Below, piece by piece: positions 60,959-64,000 of a stretch of DNA of 64,000 nt. The position numbers were made by a program, and so were the translations under genes. Source of the stretch: Luteibacter pinisoli (GTDB taxonomy: Bacteria; Pseudomonadota; Gammaproteobacteria; Xanthomonadales; Rhodanobacteraceae). The stretch covers positions 2,542,001 to 2,606,000 of the forward strand of contig NZ_CP041046.1 of the NCBI RefSeq assembly GCF_006385595.1. Reading direction: 5' to 3'. Positions within the stretch are counted from its first letter, which is position 1. The number at the start of each line of letters is the position of its first letter. The notes beneath the pieces were generated by a model that saw only the letters and a program-made list of their open reading frames with translations, did not search any database and was not told the DNA's origin.

Positions 60959-61537
60959 ATGCAACCGACCCTGCCCCGTGAGCTGACCGGAACCGGTGAC
61001 ACGACCCGTGCGACCGTCCACGACCCGTTGCTCGAACGCCTCGGGCGCATCCTCCTCGATGTGCTGTCCCTGCCCGGACGCGGTGGGGACGCGGCATCCC
61101 ATGTGCTCGACGCGGTGCGTGCCCGGGTCATTGAGACGGGTTGGGCGGCGCAGGCGCCAGGGCGCCCTGCGGGCGCGCTGCACCTGTGGCAGGAGGACCT
61201 CGCAAAGGCCATGCTGGTGGGTGATGACGAGGGGCACGCCGGCGTTGCGGCCATTGCCGGCGCCTGCGGCCTGTCATCGGGACAGTTCTCCCGTGCCTTC
61301 AAAGTCGGCGTCGGCATGTCGCCGCAGCGCTGGCGCCTTGCACGCAAAGTCGAGCGGGCAAAGGCGCTGATGCGTGAAGGGCATCTGTCCCTGACGGATA
61401 TCGCGTGCGAGTGCGGCTTTGCCGAACAGAGCCACTTCAACCATACTTTCCTCAAGTTCGTCGGCGAGTCCCCCGGCGCCTGGCGCCGACGGGAGATGCC
61501 CGACGCCGCTCCACGCTCCACCCACCCACGGCGATAG
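60959..61537 (+). CDS. Small AraC-family regulator 2
   Basis: 192 residues from ATG 60959 with GGAGG upstream. The C-terminal HTH pair has ACGLSSGQFSRAFKVGVGM and ECGFAEQSHFNHTFLKFVGE. It is paralogous to regulator 1 and may form a heterodimer or a cascade with it. Its stop directly abuts the response regulator's ATG. Confidence 0.85.
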   Translation: MQPTLPRELTGTGDTTRATVHDPLLERLGRILLDVLSLPGRGGDAASHVLDAVRARVIETGWAAQAPGRPAGALHLWQEDLAKAMLVGDDEGHAGVAAIAGACGLSSGQFSRAFKVGVGMSPQRWRLARKVERAKALMREGHLSLTDIACECGFAEQSHFNHTFLKFVGESPGAWRRREMPDAAPRSTHPRR

Positions 61538-62170
61538 ATGGGAACCCCCGGCACCCCAATCCGCGTCCTTGCCGTCGATGACCACTCGCTGATGCGGGCA
61601 GGCATTGCGGCGGTCATCTCGCGGGCGCCAGACATGGTCATCGTCGGTGAGGCGGCGGACGGTGCGGAGGCGTGCGAGCAGTTCCGCATCCTGCGGCCTG
61701 ATGTGACCCTGATGGACCTGCAGATGCCACGCATGAACGGCATCGAGGCCATCCAGATTATCCGCCAGCAGTTTCCCGATGCGCTCATCATTGTGCTGAC
61801 CACCTACAAGACCGACGCCCAGGCCATGCGCGCCCTGCGCGCGGGAGCACAGGGTTTCTTGCTCAAGAACATGCTGAGGAAGGACCTCGTCGACCTCGTG
61901 CGCAATGTCGTCGACGGCCGGCGCGTCATCAACCCGGAAGTGGCGGCGGAGATTGCCGACCATTCCACGGAAGACCCGCTGACCGAGCGGGAAATCGAGG
62001 TGCTCGCGCTCGTCGCCGAAGGCAACTCCAACCGCGAGGTCGGTGTGCTGCTTTCCATCGGCGACGAGACGGTCAAGGGGCACATGCGAAACATCTCCGC
62101 AAAGCTCGGCGCGCGTGACCGCACGCACGCCGTGGCCATCGCGATTCGTCGCGGCATCATCGAACCCTAG
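61538..62170 (+). CDS. NarL/FixJ-type response regulator
   Basis: 210 residues. Receiver (about 8-120): DDHSLMRAGI at the N-terminus, phospho-acceptor Asp in TLMDLQMP (about residue 57), then TTYKTD and LLKNM with the conserved Lys. The LuxR-type HTH (about 147-207) has LTEREIEVLALVAEGNSNRE and TVKGHMRNISAKLG. This is the usual partner class of HisKA_3 kinases. The three kinase-like proteins in the window (42955, 46029, 63020) are candidate inputs. It follows the AraC genes with no gap. Confidence 0.92.
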   Translation: MGTPGTPIRVLAVDDHSLMRAGIAAVISRAPDMVIVGEAADGAEACEQFRILRPDVTLMDLQMPRMNGIEAIQIIRQQFPDALIIVLTTYKTDAQAMRALRAGAQGFLLKNMLRKDLVDLVRNVVDGRRVINPEVAAEIADHSTEDPLTEREIEVLALVAEGNSNREVGVLLSIGDETVKGHMRNISAKLGARDRTHAVAIAIRRGIIEP

Positions 62171-62919
62171 TTGCCTGACGCCGCCTGTTCGATGGCGGCC
62201 GCCACCTCTGCCGGGTGGGACAGCATCGGCACGTGGCTTGCCTTGACGGTGGTGACCTTCGCGTTGATGTGCTTTGCCATCGATGCCTGGAGCGAAGGCG
62301 CAATCATGTGGTCGTCGGAGGCCAGGACATACCAGACGGGTTTGTTGTGCCAGGCGGCGGTCGACACCTTGTCGGCGAGGCAGCCGGCAAACCACGGGCC
62401 CTGGGTCGCCGCAATGAGTCTTGCGTCGGCGGCAGGAAGGTCCTGGGCGAAATGCTGGGCGACGGTATCGGCCGGAAGGGTGAGGAAGCCACCGGCGTCT
62501 TTTTTGAGCACACTTGCCCACACCGGGGGCGCCAGACCCTTTTGCACGTCGTTGAGTGATTGCCCGTTGTCGGGCGCGAAGGCTGCGACGTAGACGAGCG
62601 AACGGACCTTCGGGTTGTTGCCCGCCTCACTGATGACCGCGCCACCCCACGAGTGCCCCACGAGGACCACCGGACCATCCGCCTGCTCAATGGCGCGCGT
62701 TGCAGCGGCTGCGTCGTCCTTGAGGGATGTGAGCGGATTTTGCACGGCGACGACATGCAGCCCCTTGGCCTCAAGCAAGGGGATGACCTTCGCCCAGCTT
62801 GAGCCATCGGCGAATGCACCGTGGACGAGGACGACGTTTTTTGCCGGCGGTGGGGTCGCCGCATTCGCAGCGACGGGTACAAGGCATGCGAGCACGGCCC
62901 ACAGCATTCGGATGCGCAT
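62167..62919 (-). CDS. Secreted alpha/beta-fold hydrolase
   Basis: 250 residues from ATG 62919 with GGAGATG upstream. Signal peptide 1-21 (cut after ANA). Alpha/beta hydrolase core with LVHGAFADGS and nucleophile elbow GHSWGG; catalytic Asp in ASDDHMIAPS and His in ASHVPMLSHP. It resembles the family often annotated as salicylate esterase or MhpC-like, with a periplasmic location. The substrate is unknown. The stop overlaps the response-regulator stop tail-to-tail (CTAG). Confidence 0.87.
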   Translation of the reverse strand: MRIRMLWAVLACLVPVAANAATPPPAKNVVLVHGAFADGSSWAKVIPLLEAKGLHVVAVQNPLTSLKDDAAAATRAIEQADGPVVLVGHSWGGAVISEAGNNPKVRSLVYVAAFAPDNGQSLNDVQKGLAPPVWASVLKKDAGGFLTLPADTVAQHFAQDLPAADARLIAATQGPWFAGCLADKVSTAAWHNKPVWYVLASDDHMIAPSLQASMAKHINAKVTTVKASHVPMLSHPAEVAAAIEQAASGN

Positions 62920-63019
62920 GGCACATCTCCAAGAGCCCGGCACATGCCGGTGGTCCATGGTCACCGGGCGCATGCCGTGACGATTGCCCGCATCGGGGCC
63001 TTTTGCTCTTTCCTGCGCC

Positions 63020-63763
63020 CTACCCCGGTGCGCTGGCGTCCCCGTTCCGCCGTCCGTAGGCAATATCACCTGCAAGGCGGAGCTCAATGGCCGTCCCGGA
63101 CCGCATTGACACCGTCAACCGCCCCCCGATGCGCGCCGCCCGTTCGCTCATCAGATGCATGCCACGGCGCCCATCCTGCCCCGTCCGCAGGACCACATCG
63201 TCCCCGAGACCCCGGCCATTGTCCTCGACGGATGCCGAAAACTGGTCCGCGCGAAAATCGATGGAGACACGGATGCGGCTTGCTTCGGCATGGAGCGCGG
63301 CGTTGCCCATCGCCTCAGACAGTATCCAGCGCACCTCATCGCAGACGACCGGTGCAAGGGGAACGGGTCGGCCGTGGACGCGCACGCTCAGCCGGCATCC
63401 GTGGCGGTTGGCGAGGTCACGCCCGAAGCGGCGCAGGTGGACAACGACGTCGCCCTGCCCGCATTGCTCGCCGCGCCACGCGGCAAACGCGTCGCGAGCG
63501 CGGTTCATGAGCCGGTCGGCGTCGTCCAGGAAACGGTCCATGGCAACGCGCCCTGCACTCCCCTGGGGCAATCCCTCCTTGGTGATGTGCAGTCGCAGGA
63601 TGATGGCCTGGAAGGTCTGGAGCATGTTGTCGCCGAGTTGCTCGAGGCGCCGCTCCCGCGTGGCAAAGCGTCTTGCGCACCAGGCGCGTGTGACGAGGAC
63701 ACTGACCATCGCCGTGGCCACAACAAGGACGATGATGGGGATGACAATCGCGGTCCACGCCAT
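63020..63763 (-). CDS. Membrane-anchored HATPase sensor-kinase-like protein without H-box histidine
   Basis: 247 residues from ATG 63763 with GGAGGG upstream. A membrane helix (about 5-27) is followed by a HisKA_3-like helix pair in which the H-box reads EQLGDNMLQTFQ, so Gly (63632-63634) replaces the His. The HATPase_c (about 150-240) is intact (SEAMGNAALHAEAS, VEDNGRGLGDD). Phosphoacceptor function is improbable; it could bind ATP and modulate a neighbouring kinase or receiver. Confidence 0.82.
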   Translation of the reverse strand: MAWTAIVIPIIVLVVATAMVSVLVTRAWCARRFATRERRLEQLGDNMLQTFQAIILRLHITKEGLPQGSAGRVAMDRFLDDADRLMNRARDAFAAWRGEQCGQGDVVVHLRRFGRDLANRHGCRLSVRVHGRPVPLAPVVCDEVRWILSEAMGNAALHAEASRIRVSIDFRADQFSASVEDNGRGLGDDVVLRTGQDGRRGMHLMSERAARIGGRLTVSMRSGTAIELRLAGDIAYGRRNGDASAPG

Positions 63764-64000
63764 GGCACCCTCCCGGGCCGAACCGTCGCCCTGTCCGGAG
63801 GCGGTCCCCTGTTGCGCCGGCGATGGCCGGAGAACCAAAAAAAGGGCGGGGACCATCCTTCCCCGCGAGCTGCGGGAGAGGACCAGCAGGGACGCGGTCC
63901 CCCGCCACGGCAAGTCAAATCAGGCGCACCCAACATTCACAGACTGAAAAAAGTCTGGCCCCAATGCCGGTTTGCCATTTGCTCAATTCGACCGGAGTTG

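Overview
The window looks like a chromosomal segment of a high-GC gammaproteobacterium, most likely Xanthomonadales (Rhodanobacteraceae/Xanthomonadaceae, e.g. a Luteibacter- or Dyella-like organism). This is inferred from the base composition by eye, the large TonB-dependent receptor, tandem propeller sensor kinases, a MexEF-OprN-like efflux operon and recurrent GC-rich intrinsic terminators. No database search was possible. No rRNA, intact tRNA, CRISPR array or intact transposase was seen.

About 1-4.9 kb: a five-gene co-directional cluster that looks like an unfamiliar ribosomal-peptide (RiPP) pathway. A precursor-like protein has a double-glycine leader and a Gly/Tyr/Asp-rich tail. It is followed by a hairpin and then a minimal nucleotidyltransferase, a 2OG-Fe(II) oxygenase fused to a helical His-rich domain, a class I methyltransferase-like protein and a ferritin-like di-iron protein. 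About 4.8-7.2 kb: an RsbQ-type alpha/beta hydrolase overlapping a PAS histidine kinase. About 7.5 kb: a small secreted repeat protein.

About 8.2-14.4 kb: a divergent regulatory pair (XRE regulator and ImmA/IrrE-type peptidase) facing an operon with a YjzC-like 59-codon gene, a poly-ubiquitin-like protein, a DUF6791/ThiF-type E1, a DUF6527 protein, a CoiA-like protein and a membrane protein. Three 20-bp dyads with the same half-sites sit in the divergent promoter. This is probably a bacterial ubiquitination-like, likely anti-phage, system under dedicated repression. About 14.8-17.3 kb: an HNH nuclease and a DUF4238 protein.

About 18-38 kb: an accessory, defence-rich stretch. It holds a secreted SGNH hydrolase with a bulb-lectin tail, two small unknown proteins, a three-gene ABC-3C-type system (nuclease-like effector, middle component, SMC-like ATPase), a TIR-recombinase-small protein operon, an ApeA-like HEPN protein, small conserved proteins, a Tat-exported hydrolase, a PAS-GGDEF diguanylate cyclase, a SEFIR-domain protein, a tandem pair of MbcA/ParS-like small proteins, and an isolated fliD.

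About 38.8-64 kb: core-like surface, regulatory and efflux functions. These are a TonB-dependent receptor, an SDR oxidoreductase, two tandem propeller histidine kinases (one lacking the phospho-acceptor His), a TetR regulator convergent with an RND efflux operon, a quinone-oxidoreductase-like enzyme, a degenerate CHAT-like protein, an SDR-like protein and a LysR regulator. Two small AraC regulators, a NarL-type response regulator, a secreted alpha/beta hydrolase and a further kinase-like protein without an H-box histidine complete the window.
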